NCBI GenBank assembly: GCA_022592435.1
Contig: JABYQS010000062.1
Location: 124,001 to 188,000 of the forward strand
DNA length: 64,000 nucleotides
Direction: 5' to 3'
Source: Cerioporus squamosus
Lineage: Eukaryota > Basidiomycota > Agaricomycetes > Polyporales > Polyporaceae
Under the pieces are notes generated by a model. The model searched no databases. It was given only the letters and a program-made list of their open reading frames with translations, and had not been told where the DNA came from. A program made the translations under genes and the position numbers. Of the stretch, positions 33,182-44,705 are shown piece after piece; the stretch's first letter is position 1; every line of letters begins with the position of its first letter.

Positions 33182-34252
33182 ATGAGTGTCACAACCAATC
33201 CTCCTACCTGCTCTGTATCGACCTCGAACGCGCTCAGAGCGCCAGATGCACTGTACTCTGGTTGCAACGAGAAGCTCGCCCTACCGGGCGGGCGTACCTT
33301 GGCCTATTGCCATTCTGGCCCCTCAGATAGCGACCTTGTCGTGCTATGGTGCCACGGGCTCTTCAGCGTCGGGGATGCCATAGAACCTGAACAAGCCTTG
33401 AGAGACAGGAAGGCCCACTTCATCGCCCCAGACCTCCCCGGATGGGGCGGGACCTCTCCCATGCCATCCGGCGCAACCTTCCCAGAGACGTTCCTCTCCG
33501 ACGTCCGCGCCCTCTTCGAGCACCTCTACCCCGCCTATGATGCTGCGACGTCGAAGCTGCGCATCTACGTTGCGGGTGGGTCCTTTGGTACATGCCCTGC
33601 ACAAATTGTCTTCGGGGCGCCATACGACAAGTTCCCTTACGGCCGTCAGATCGTCGCGGTGCTCCTCGCTGCGCCAATGACGCCGTTCCACGAGGACGTG
33701 CATTACGGAAGGTCGCTGACCTGGAGGGACTGGATGGGCGTCGGTCCCCCCACGCGCGTCCTCCCGTGCAACCTCCTGGCCCACGCAGCCAAGGTGTTCC
33801 TCCAGCCAAAGCTGAAGGACGTGCCGACCGCCGAGAAGCTCTTGCGCGCGATGTATTTCGACCACATGACGGACGAGGAGAAGGTCCACTTCGCGGAGTG
33901 GCGCGAGCGCACCGAGGTGCAGGAGGGAGAGTTCGAGCGCCGAATGTCGGAAGGGATGGTTAGCAGTGTGTCGAAGTCGTGGGCGGGCTTCCTAGGGACA
34001 TCCGACGCGCTGCATGCGGACTGGGGATTCGTGATCAAGGACCTGGACGAGGAGCACGCGAATAAGAGGGTAGTCCTCATCGTGGGGCGGGGCGACACGA
34101 GTATGTTCAGGATGTCGAAGTACTTGGTGGAAAGCTACAAGAACGCGAAGGTGGTCGAAATTGAGGGCGGGCACTTGGCGGGGGCGTGGTGCATGGATAA
34201 GGTATGGGAGGACACATTCGCAGAGCTCGAGGGAAGTTTGCGTACAGTTTGA
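33182..34252 (+). CDS. Alpha/beta hydrolase (356 aa)
   Basis: Intronless gene for a serine hydrolase of the alpha/beta fold; the substrate is unknown. The nucleophile elbow GGSFGTC places the catalytic Ser near residue 134. An oxyanion-type HGLFS lies near residue 59. The general-base His is in GGHLAGAW (about residue 331), and an Asp in GRGDTSMF is a candidate third member. APDLPGWGGTS is the typical strand-turn before the lid. The start at 33182 removes an upstream extension of no protein character. There is no clear signal peptide, so it is probably cytosolic. It is the first gene of the conserved block. Lack of introns is unusual here. Confidence 0.85.
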   Translation: MSVTTNPPTCSVSTSNALRAPDALYSGCNEKLALPGGRTLAYCHSGPSDSDLVVLWCHGLFSVGDAIEPEQALRDRKAHFIAPDLPGWGGTSPMPSGATFPETFLSDVRALFEHLYPAYDAATSKLRIYVAGGSFGTCPAQIVFGAPYDKFPYGRQIVAVLLAAPMTPFHEDVHYGRSLTWRDWMGVGPPTRVLPCNLLAHAAKVFLQPKLKDVPTAEKLLRAMYFDHMTDEEKVHFAEWRERTEVQEGEFERRMSEGMVSSVSKSWAGFLGTSDALHADWGFVIKDLDEEHANKRVVLIVGRGDTSMFRMSKYLVESYKNAKVVEIEGGHLAGAWCMDKVWEDTFAELEGSLRTV

Positions 34253-34689
34253 GGAGCATCATGGATCGTGGCCTCTGATCTTGGGTAATCCTTGTGACGA
34301 CTCTATGCGGGAAGCCTGCACTTTCGTTCGTCTTATGTTATTTTGATACACTGTCCCTGTTATTTTCGAGTCTTCGTCCCGTTGCCACGGGGAATGCGTG
34401 TCTGTTCCAGCACCGAGGGCTCCTTCTGCCAATCATTGATTTCACTGTGTCCGTAGCCGATCCAAGATTTCTTTTGATATGGAGGCGGCACACAGAATGA
34501 TCATCGTATTCACATCCTGGCGGCGTCATCGTTAGCCACCAAACGCAGCAGAAGGGGTTAAACGCGATTACCTGCTACAAAGCCATGCCAAAGGGCGCCG
34601 GGAAGTGCCGAGCGCCTAGGTGGGGATGCGGGGAAAATATCACAAGCCTTGGTGGTGGGGTAGAGAGACTCTTACGGAAACCGCTTGCC
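34253..34689. other. Intergenic between hydrolase and bHLH gene
   Basis: Contains the hydrolase 3' end and the bHLH promoter. No gene or repeat recognised. Confidence 0.4.
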
Positions 34690-36268
34690 ATGACACTCTT
34701 CACCCACTCTGAGTCTGCCTACCTCACCTCCTTCCTCTCCGCCGTCGACCTCGACTCGTCCATCACCCCAGATGGCTCCGTCGACCCCTCCCTCGCCGCC
34801 CACGTCCCCCAGCTCCAGGGCAGGGAGGCCCTCGCCCAGGCCACCAAGGACCTCATGGCTCTCGACGTCCCCGCCTCGTCTTCCAGCTCCAGCACGAGTA
34901 CCAGCACATTTCATCACCCACCACACCACATAGCACACTCGCAGCCCGCACAGGGAAGCACACCGAGCTACTGGCCGAGCATACCTCCAGCCGAGTCCCT
35001 GTCCTCGGCCGCGCTCAAATTCGGGACATCGGGCGTCCGCTCGTCCTCTCCCGCAAACTACCTCTCCCGCGGTCTGAGCAGTTCCATCGCCCCTTCCGAT
35101 TCCTCGCGATCGGTCCCGCAGCTCGAGCGGCCGAGTTCCGGCTCCAGCAACATCTTCGCAACGTCCCTGTCCTCGCAACCACATCTTCAGATCGCCCCCT
35201 TGCGCGGATATGACCCCCCAGGGTCCTCTTCGGGCTACACGCTCCCTCCCATCTCGACGTCTGGCTTCCCAAATGGAGCGAGCCAGCAGGAGAGCCCGAT
35301 GCGGCCGTCTGCAATGCCGTCGCCCGCATCTGCGCCCTCGGTGCTCGTGAACAGCACCACGCCCACCTCCACGTCGGTGAAGCGGTCTCTGCCCAGTTCC
35401 GCACAGTCCGAAATGGAGCCGAACTCAGCGAAACGCCTCCGTCCGTCTCCGTCCACGTCCGCTGCCGCTGCCGACGCCGACGCAACCCGGCCCCGCCGAG
35501 CCGCCGCGAGTAAGAGCACCCCGGCTGCTCCTCGGTCGGTATCCGCAAGCTCGAACACAGCTGCGGGGACGCAGGCGCAGACGCAGACGAACGGCAGCAG
35601 CGCAAAGGGCGCCCTGCTCTCGCCCTCGCAGAAACGCGCGAACCACATCCAGTCCGAGCAGAAGCGGCGGGCGAACATCCGGCGCGGGTACGAGGCGCTC
35701 TGCGAGACCGTGCCCGCCCTGCGCGAGGCCATCCGGGCAGAGGACGAGCGCGAGCGCGCGAAGGAGCTCGAGGAGGAGGCCGCTGCGAGTGCGAGGGGGA
35801 AGGCGCGGGGAGGCGCGGACAAGGGCAAGAAGAAAAAGAAGGGAGACGGCGAGAAGGCGGATGGCCGAGCGGGTCCGCGGAGCGAGAATGTCGTCCTGCA
35901 GAAGAGTGCGTGTTTCGCCGCCTATGCCTTCGTTATGTGTCCCAACGTCGCCCGCTTGGCGGCTGGACTCTCCATCATTACTCCTTGTTTTGCTGACGTG
36001 TTGACTTGATGACTGACGTGCACCCCTCTCTTCAGCCATCGACTACATTCAGGGCCTTCTCGCGGAACGATCTGCCCTCCAACAGCGACTAGAGCTTGCG
36101 CGGAGCATGCTCCCGCCCCTGCATCCTGCGCTCCCCGTCGACCCCCGTCACATGGATCCAGCCGGGGTACCCCTCTGGGAGCGCGAATGGAACGGCGGCA
36201 TGGACCTGGATGCGACCGCTGGCGCAGGTGGCGCAGGGGAGGACGAGGGGAGCGAGGACGAGGGCTAG
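34690..36268 (+). CDS. bHLH transcription factor (482 aa) with a long loop
   Basis: Two exons (34690-35905 and 36036-36268; 1,449 nt) joined in phase. Residues 1-310 are disordered Ser/Pro/Thr-rich sequence. The basic region and helix 1, RANHIQSEQKRRANI to YEALCETVPAL, start near residue 315 and keep the His/Glu/Arg pattern of E-box binders. A loop of about 60 residues rich in Lys, Gly and Glu precedes helix 2, SENVVLQK+TIDYIQGLL, which crosses the intron. It continues into a leucine-zipper-like stretch (LLAERSALQQRLELA) and an acidic C-terminus. The short basic motif recalls fungal Ino4-type factors, but assignment is not secure. It should act in the nucleus, binding DNA as a dimer. Confidence 0.85.
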
Positions 36269-36572
36269 CGGCGGCCCCGGTTCGACCCGGACTCTGCGAC
36301 GTGTAGGATATGCTCGGTCGCTGTCAGACACTGGACTCTGATGGGCACAGTGCAAGTGCAGGACGGGAGACGTGTGATGCATGAACTATATACTACTATA
36401 CAGTATACCCTGGAATAACAATACAACAGCAGATCGCACAGCTCGCAGCTCGAAACAGCTCCGCACGGAAAGCGGATAGATGGGATATGAGTGAGAGGTC
36501 CGAGGTCGCGATCATTCTGACGGATCAGGAACTTTGCAAGCTCCTTGCAAGAGCGAGAAGGCCAGTGTTTCG

Positions 36573-38344
36573 TCAAAAGTCGTCAAAGTCGGCCTCCATG
36601 TCGAAGCTGTATACGAAATGCTGCAAAAGGGTCGGGACCAAAGTCGGCACGTAATCGACGGCATAGGAGGAGTAGGAACGCACCTTGTACAGGCTCATGA
36701 CCTTGACGACCCAGGCCTCCAGGTGGAAGATCTTCTTATTTCCGACCCGCATCCGTGCCTCCTGCATAGGAAGAGAACTAGGTGAGCTGGCCGGACAGAG
36801 CGGAGTAGAGAAGCTGCGACGTACGTATATCGCGGCCCAGTGCATGATGTCGGCCTTGAGCGCCTCGTCAACCTGCTCGACGACCTTGTCTGCGATCGTC
36901 TGTGTCCAGGCGAAGTCGACGCGCTACATCAGAAAGTGCGACGAGCCGGTTGGGGACATTGAGCGCACCTTGAGCACGATGGACGGCGGGATGCAGTGGC
37001 TGAGGAGCTCGTAAAGCTTCGCGCGGACCTCCATGACGCGTGCGGGCGACTGCTCTTGGATGATCATGTCTGCGACTTTGTGGCAGTAGGTCTCCCAGTC
37101 GGGTTTTGCGATGTGCAGTGCGCTTGCTTCCAGGTCGGGGCTGGAAGGCTCAGTGAGTGCATGCACAGGGGAGCCAAGACAGCGTAAATGAGCGTACTTC
37201 TGCATCTTGAGGGCCTCGAGGACGAGGAGGGCTTTCCGCAGGTTGCCGTTTGCGTCCTCTGCGATGAGCTTGACGGTCTTCTCCGGGATCGAGAAGCCCT
37301 CGCGTTTGGCGACGTGGTCCAGCACCGTTTGCATCTGCACTCCCGCCACCGTCGGTTGGTTGATCTCGTCGTCCTTCCTTTGACCAGCCCAAGACGGAGG
37401 AGAGTACGCACCTCTTCTGCGGTGGGCGCGGCGACGCGCATGAGCAGACAGCGTGAACGGATGGGCGCGATGAGCTTGCTCGTGCTGTTTGCGCACAGGA
37501 TGAGACGCATGTTGGACATGTACTTCTCCATCGTGCGACGGAGCGCCGCTTGCGCGTCGCGCGTCAGCGAGTCAGCTTCGTGGATCACCACCACTGTATG
37601 TAGAGTGGACGGGACGAAATAAGGTGCTAAGTGTCAGCAGGCGGGGAAGAAGCCATGGAAGAAGACACAGACGCACCCTTGAATCGCTGCTTCGCGCTGA
37701 GGTCGACCTGCTGCGTCTGCGCGATCTCCTTCAGGATCTCCTGGATGACCACCCGGTCGTAGTTGCCCACTTCGCTGTTCGCGCGCGGACAGACAAAGGA
37801 GGCTTGGGTTACCGATCCATCGGCCTACGAGAGAGCGGACCGCCACGCACCTGGGAGTGATCTCGATGTGGTAGTTGCTCTGCACGATGTTCACGTCGAG
37901 CTTCCGCTTCGTTGGCGTGAGGAACACCCGTTGGTCGATTTTGAGCTGTACCCATCCCATCCCACCCAGCCTTGATTGAGCACATGCTCCAGCACGCCCC
38001 AAAAGGAACACAACCACATACCTTTTCCACACCTTTCCCGAACAGCTCAAGCAGGGTCCCTGCTATCCGCGTCTTCTTCCCCGCTCCAGAAGGCCCGTAG
38101 AACAGCATATGCGGGAAGTCGCCTGAAGCTGCCTGCATCATGCGCGTTCCAGACCATTACAGTCAGCTGACTGTGGATATTGAGCTCAGTATGTCACTGA
38201 CGAGAGCCTTCAGTCGCGCAGACAGCCCATGGTGGTAGTGCAGGTCGTCGAGCGAGCGTGGCCGGTGCTAAACAGTGTCGTGTCAGCGCAAATGAAGAAG
38301 GACTTTGCTGAGCACCTTCCAACCTTATCTACCCAGAGAGACAT
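36573..38344 (-). CDS. RFC5: Replication factor C subunit 5 (human RFC3 type), clamp loader
   Basis: Small subunit of the AAA+ clamp loader that opens PCNA and loads it on DNA during replication and repair. A short first exon encodes MSLWVDK, then HRPRSLDDL. The P-loop [10 protein letters not shown] has the double Lys typical of the yeast Rfc5/human RFC3 branch. Next come [19 protein letters not shown], the degenerate Walker B HEAD within [15 protein letters not shown], then [18 protein letters not shown] and the arginine-finger SRC motif in [10 protein letters not shown]. The C-terminal collar follows ([44 protein letters not shown]), ending at 36573. At least seven short introns interrupt it. 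Rfc5 subunits normally do not hydrolyse ATP but provide the SRC arginine to a neighbour. Confidence 0.93.
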
Positions 38345-38985
38345 AACTGAATGGTCGGCCCAGAGATAGGAGCGTGAGGCAGGTAGTGCACGGCGGAAGA
38401 AAGACTGAACGAGGCTCGCAGGAACGGATGGAGGCGCTGAGGCGCGCTGGCTACCGAGGCGTCTGTCGCGAAATGTCACGTCGTGACCTGACGCGTCTCG
38501 CTACTAGGCTCGCGAGTCTACTGCGAGGCAGCAGCGAGGTCTAGTCTCGTACCTATTCGTTCAATGGTGGCGGGGTGCGGCTCCAAACCGAACCGGAGAC
38601 CACTTCCTCCTCGGAAGGGCCCTTGGTCACTCCTAGTAGTACTCACTTTCTCACAACTTGAAGCCGGGCTGATACTCACCTGATACTTACTTATCCTCGT
38701 GCACGCTTGATTTCATGACGAGTCCACATCATCTACTCGGCACACCAGATGCGCAGTGCAACGGATGCAATGGAATAAGCTACAACAAAAAAGACAGCGT
38801 GCATAACACTACAACAGATTAAATTGTCGACTTCTTCCGACTCCTCTCTCTCGTGTATGCGCGAGCGTATGGTGTGTATGGTGTGTACGCTCTCGAGTCG
38901 TCTATGCATGGACATCGATCCTCTCCCAGGCCTCATCGAACCTCTCCTCCGAAATGTCCGCAACTTACAAATGGCACCAGGGAAC
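38345..38985. other. Intergenic between TPS1 end and RFC5 start
   Basis: Both genes run leftward, so this holds the TPS1 3' region and the RFC5 promoter. No other gene seen. Confidence 0.45.
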
Positions 38986-41135
38986 TCATGTTAGAGCGGG
39001 TGCATTGCCTGCTGGCGTCGGGGGCACCATACCATTCTTGAGCGCGCTCCCTTGCACTTCATCCCTCCTGAGGTGCAGCTCGGCCTGGCCGCCCTTCAGC
39101 TCCTCGACCGTATGATGTGGCAGCGAACCGTTCGTCTTCACGGGCGTGTCCGGCGTCGAGTCTGCGGGCGACTCAGCCACGGGCTTCGCCTCCGGCAACT
39201 CAATGCGCGTCATCTCCCGGACGAACGAAGTGCCCCAGAACGCCGCCGAGTACTTGTTGACGTACTGCACGGCAGAGTTGTGTCAGAAGCGCGCTTACAT
39301 ATATGGGACGGCCGGAAGTACACACCTTGAACAGCTTCCTGTGATTCTCTGCGCGCGTCTCCGAGTCCATGGTGACGGACTGGAAGATGGCGTCGGCGAC
39401 CTCTTGTGAGTCCCAAGGGTTGACAACGATACTGCCGTTCAAGCTCTGCGCGGCACCCGCAAACTCTGAGAGGATCATGACGCCCTGCCGTTGTTGCTGG
39501 CAAGCGATGTACTCGTACGAGACCTGCAAGATCGTCAGCCGACAGTCCTCATCCGCAGCAGACAGAGAAACGCACCAGGTTCATACCGTCACGTGTACTA
39601 GTAACGAGACACACGTCGCTGACGGCGTAGAGGGCGCACAGCTCGTCGAACGGCAAGCTTTTGTGCATGAAGTGGATGGGCATGAAGTCGACCGTTCCGA
39701 AGCGACCATTGATACGGCCAACAAGCTCGTTGACTGTGGCGCGCAGGTTCTGGTACTCCTCGACGTCCTGTCGTGACGGGACGGCGAGCTGCGCGAGAAC
39801 GACCTTGCCGATCCACTCCGGATGCTGCGTGAGGAAGAGCTCCAGGGCGTGTAGCTTCTGGGGGACACCCTTGATGTAGTCGAGGCGATCGACACCAACG
39901 ATGACCTTGCAGCCGGCGAAGCGCTGCTCGAGCTGAGCGATGCGCTTCTGGACAGACTCCTTCTTCAGGTTGTCGATGAAGGACGAGGGGTCGATACCAA
40001 TGGGGAATGTACCGACGTGCGCAAGGCGGCCTTCAAACTCAACACCGTTCGGCATTGTAGGGAGACCGAGGATACGCGTGCATGACGAGAGGAAGTGACG
40101 AGCGTAATCGTATGTGTGGAAACCAATGAGGTCGGAGTAGAGAATACCAAGCAGAATTTCTCGTCGGACAGGGAGGATTCTGCGTAGCGGTCAGCATTCT
40201 GCATCGCATGCGTGAGAGAGAGCAAGATGAGATGAGCGTGGTCTTCAACAAACTTTGCGGAATCCGAATTGGGTATAGGAAGTATGCACGGAACGGAAGA
40301 TCCGCAAACAGGATGCGCAGAACCCAAGGGCGGTGAATCGGGATCGAAACAGGAACGCGTCTCACGGGGCCGATCACAGGTGATCGTCCGAGAATGCGAG
40401 CGTGGGGCGAAAAAACCAAGAGTGCCAAATGGCGAAAGAAAATGGCAAGACTGACCTGTAGATCTCACTGGATGGGAAGGGCGTGTGGAGGAAGAAGCCG
40501 ATCTTGATGTCGGGGTATCTAGGAGGCGGGACTTCCTCGCAGTTCACGCCGTCGAGGATGCGGCAGACCTCGTTAGCGGTCATGTCGCCGACGTTCTGGG
40601 GACCGTCGATGAGGGTGCGGAGGAGCATGGGGAGGAGCATGAGGTGGTAGTCCTGCACCCAAACCATGGAGCCGGGAGAGAGCTGGGTCATGATTGCCTC
40701 TGCGAAGGCCATGTTCGCCTGGCGGTAGGCGAGCCAGTTCTCGTCCTCGAAGTTCATCTCACCGGGATGGTAGTGGAAGAGGGGCCAAAGGATAGAGTTA
40801 GAGAAGCCGTTGTAGTGGCGATCGGCGACCTCATCGTCGAGGTAGACGGCTTGGCAGGAGTACTCCTCCTTCAAGCGTTTGTCGACAATGGGACGGTCCT
40901 TGGGAGGGATGAAGAAGCCGGGCCAGCCGATCCAGGTGAAGGACATGGACTTTTTGCAGCCAGAGAGGGCGGAGACGAGGCCGCCAGAGGACATCTTGAA
41001 GTGGTACTCGCCCGAGGCATCCTTGTTGATTGTTATGGGGAGACGGTTGGAGACGACGATGATGTGCCGCTGCTCGCCGGGGGCGGGGGGCGGGATGGAG
41101 AGGTCGGGCGTCGCGGGGTCTGCGGCGGGGGACAT
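38986..41135 (-). CDS. TPS1: Trehalose-6-phosphate synthase
   Basis: Glycosyltransferase family 20 enzyme that joins UDP-glucose and glucose-6-phosphate to make trehalose-6-phosphate in the cytosol. Exon 1 encodes HIIVVSNRLPITI, the SSGGLVSALSG loop, FTWIGWPGFFIP, NGFSNSILWPLFHYHPG, the catalytic-site MVWVQDYHLMLLP and GFFLHTPFPSSEIYR. A roughly 270-bp intron, long for this window, is followed by ILPVRREILLGILYSDLIGFHTYDY, VIVGVDRLDYIKGVPQKL and VTSTRDGMNLVSYEYIACQ, where sugar-nucleotide contacts lie. The C-terminus adds about 60 divergent residues. I chose the start MSPAADPATPD at 41135; in-frame Met codons exist upstream. The promoter side has one TTCnnGAA dyad (41653-41660) and one AGGGG stress element (41715-41719), consistent with but not proof of stress control. 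Confidence 0.94.
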
Positions 41136-42705
41136 GGCGGGACTGTCGTAGACTGGCTGTCTGGCGTGGGTGGACGTGGTCGCCGCAGCGGGAGGGGAGA
41201 GCGAGAAAAGACGGAGGGCTGGTACTAGGGTTAGGAGTGCAGTTGCTCTTGTAGGGCTCATCGATGATGCATGTGACATCATCGCACGAGGCCCGCGGGC
41301 GGCTCCCGACGTTTCCCCGCAGTGCGGCTGCCGCGTTTGGGCAGCTTCGCTTCGTTTACGTCTCGCCCTTGGCCGGGCAATGGCCGGGCACATGCCGTAC
41401 GGACTATCGCAGCCATCGCCCGCCCGGCGTGCTCGCCTTGGGCTGATCGTCGCTCTCTTCCCGCTCCTTATGGCCTTGCGTCCATCCCCGCCCGGGTCCC
41501 TCGATCCGCCGCGCGTCGAACGTGGGTCTGTGCTCGCTCTCTCTTCGCTCCTCTCCCTTCCCTCTATCGCCACCCCGGCCCGCTCGTGCGCAGCCAACCT
41601 TCGTCTCTCTGGATCTGCGCCTTTCGGAGGCATTCCCTCGCCCCGTGGTAGCTTCGCGAAACCCGTTCGGCCGATTATCGCTCTTCAGCATATCATTCGG
41701 CGACATATCTCTCAAGGGGATCCCACTGATTGATCATATACTACAGTAACGGGTACGTAACGCATTCTTCGTGGCAGGAGCTATCGGTGTGTATCGTAGC
41801 AAATGCATCGTTAGTTATGCCAAGAGATGCCTGCCATTGTCGTCGTCTGCCCGAGAACAGCCATGTATCTTGGTGAGGAAGGACTGCACTCCCCGAACTC
41901 ACGTTCCAGGTAGGCCTATCCTATGCGGCTGTAAATCATCCAACAAGCAGATGCAAACCTAGGACAAAACATCAGACACGCCGCGACGGCATCGTCTTGT
42001 TCCCAGGGTCGATAACCACCACTCTCGCTCATAACCCCTAGGAGCCCTAGGACTATTGTGCTGCTCTTCGTGCGGTGTGCGCGCCCAGACACTTGACCTC
42101 TGTACAGCGGCGTGTGCGCCCACATAACATAGCTACTATCCTGTGAACGCATACGACGTTCAAGGGGTGTCGTTCTCGCCTGTCCAGCATTTCATCAGGT
42201 GAGCTGTGCCGGTGCTCCTCATCGAGGCTCTTCGACGACTTCACAAAATTCACAATCCAGATTCGGAGCTACAGCGCACCGATTTTCCCCGAGTCGATAA
42301 CCACAATCCTTCGATTGGGGTCGTTGTGCTCCGTTCCAGCGATGGATACCCTCTGAGACTTGATATCTGCGCCATGCATGTACGCGCTCGAAGAATAGTT
42401 GCTATGCCTGGAACACGCCACGACGCTCAATGGCAGCGGTGACTGGTGTTCTCCTGTTTAGCACACCGTCAGGTGAGGAGTATCGGTACAGCTTGTCCTC
42501 CGAGCGCATACAGTCTGACCTCAGTTGCATCGCGCCCAGGAAGGATCATGGCATGGAGGAGTGAACCCTCAGAGACGTTCAATTCGCCGAACATTTCGAC
42601 TCGTCGAGTGGACCAGCATAAATACGGGCCACGAAGTCGACCAACAATATTTCCACACAACTCATCTAGCTACGAAGACCCTCCACATCTAGCCCTCAGA
42701 GTGCC
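41136..42705. other. Divergent intergenic region between TPS1 and the alcohol dehydrogenase
   Basis: About 1.57 kb holding promoters for both divergent genes. GC-rich open frames at 41,170-41,733 lack conserved motifs and are taken as chance frames over the TPS1 leader. The stretch 41,750-42,650 is AT-richer, with no gene or repeat recognised. Confidence 0.5.
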
Positions 42706-44264
42706 ATGGCCGCCACCAGAACCACCATGCGCGCCGCCGTCTACGTGCCCGGCAACAACGAGCTCGTCCTGCAGGACGTGCCCATCCCGACCCCAGGCCC
42801 GCAGCAAGTCCTGCTCAAGATCGCCGCGTCCGGGGTGTGCCACTCCGACACCTTCGTCCTCTCCGGCGCCCTGCCCGACCCCCGCAGCTACATCCTCGGG
42901 CACGAGAACGTCGGCTACGCCGTCCAGTACGTGCTTCCCCTCCCAAGCAGTGGTTATCTCTTTATCAGCGGCGGAGTTCAGCTCACACATCGCCGCTTCG
43001 CAGACTCGGCTCGGAGGTGCAGGCCATCACCGTCGGGGAGCTGTACGCCATCTGGGACGTGATCCCGTGCGCGCTGGCCCACCCCTCGACGGCGCTGTCC
43101 CCGGCCCTCAATACCATCGGCCTCGGGAAGAACGGCGGCTTCGCCGAGTACATCGTCGTGAACCAAGCCGAGCTCCTACCCGTGGTACGTACTACGCACC
43201 GCTCAGCATACTCCCGCTCACAGTACACTGGTACCGCGTTCGCTCACCCGGTGACACCACTTGCAGCCGCGCGGCCTGGCCCCAGAAGTCGCCTGTCTCG
43301 CGGCAGACTCGCTCATCACCGCCTACAACGCCGTGCACAACGTCGCGCAGGTGCGTTCCCCTGCCCTCCAGGCGTATCCGTTGACAAGCAAGGATCTGAC
43401 ACCTGTCCCGGGCCCTCCAGCTCGCCCCCGGCACGACGAAGCGCGTGCTCATCTTCGGCATCGGCGGGCTCGGGCACCAAGCCGTCCAGCTCGCGCAGAG
43501 CTACGGGGCGACGGTGTACGCGTGCGACATCAAGCCCGCCGCGCGCGCGCTCGCGCTCTCCCTCGGGGCCGCGCAGGCGTTTGACGTTGGGGGCCTCGCC
43601 GCGGCGCTCGCCCCCGCTGCCAGTGACCCAGCGGCGGGCCCCTTTCCAGGTCGACGTTGTGATCGACTTTGTGGCTACCCAGGAGAGTGAGTGGTTCTCG
43701 CTTGAAGGCCTCTGAAGTCCGAGTCTAGGGGGCCGATGTGTTTGTTGTTGGAAGGAAGGAAGGAAGAAGCTGACGACGGACCCTGCAGCGTTCACGCTGG
43801 CGAAGGACGCTGTGAAGCTCGCCGTTGCGGACACGACAGGCCCGGGCGGGCTGATCGTCCTCGTCGGCGTCTCGGCGGAGGAGCTCCCGATGAGTTCGCT
43901 GGAGCTCATCGAGTGGCGGACGAACGGTGAGTCCACATTATTGTTGGTCTCGAGGTTACGCGTGTAAGTACTCGCACTGACCGTCCACGATCATTCCGCC
44001 GTTCCGACTTGCAGTCCTGCCCGCCCTGTACGGTACCCTCGACGACATGAAGGCCGCGCTCGATCTTCTCGCCAAGGTGAGCTCCACGGATACGGATTGT
44101 CTCCCGTGGCACTGGCACTGAGCGACCGTGTTTGTCGGCCTTTGCAGGGAGTCGTGAAGCCGGTGGTGGCCGCCGAGCCTCTGGAGAAAGTGAACGATAT
44201 CCTCAACGGACTGAAGGCGGGAACCGTCACCGGGCGGAAGGTGGTTATCCCGTCACGCGCGTGA
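42706..44264 (+). CDS. Zinc-type alcohol dehydrogenase-like oxidoreductase (MDR superfamily)
   Basis: NAD(P)-dependent medium-chain dehydrogenase; the substrate cannot be told. Several exons give VLLKIAASGVCHSDTFVL with the catalytic-zinc Cys, ILGHENVGYAV with the His-Glu pair, and GGFAEYIVV. The nucleotide-binding motif GIGGLGHQAVQLA is followed by an Asp (ACDIKP) at the end of the second strand, which favours NAD over NADP. The end is GRKVVIPSRA. The lobe that normally has four cysteines for structural zinc reads VGELYAIWDVIPCALAHP and retains one Cys, so the structural zinc site is missing. The start at 42706 (MAATRTTMRAAVY) fits the family. It diverges from TPS1 and converges with the RNB gene. 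Confidence 0.88.
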
Positions 44265-44705
44265 ACAGTTCAGCCCTGTAGCCTACTTGCGGCTGGTATG
44301 TTGGATATGTTGGTCATGATGCATGGGGTAGATACAGTTACATCTTGGCGTGTTCGACGATGGAGTCGTGCTATTCAATGTGTTGTGCCATACACACCAG
44401 ACTGGCATGTACAGGAATGAATCATTTTCTATGAATACCTGGAGACCGAGGTCGGACAGGTTCGTACCACACTGACACTGCGTGGTGGTTAGATTATGGC
44501 CCGCAGGTCCCGGGTTTACAGGACATGAAATCTGAGAGGTGGAAGTCATTATACTATGGTACGATACATTTGTGTGCGGTTGAGTGTGCGTGTCTAGGAG
44601 AATGGACGTAGTATGCAATATGCACACAGTGTGTGCTGGTAAATACGTTGGGGTCGTGCTGATCATTGGCGGCGAGACAAGCTGAAGCACCGCATGCAGG
44701 GTCGT
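44265..44705. other. Convergent intergenic region
   Basis: 3' ends of the alcohol dehydrogenase and RNB genes face each other across 441 bp. No further gene seen. Confidence 0.5.

Noticed and set aside
40374..41633. Longer TPS1 start giving an extra 160 residues
   Set aside because: The extension is Arg/Ser-rich with no family similarity; the Met at 41135 gives the usual fungal N-terminus length.
41170..41733. 187-aa open frame opposite the TPS1 leader
   Set aside because: No motif, GC-driven, and overlaps the divergent promoter; overlapping frames on both strands are equally open.
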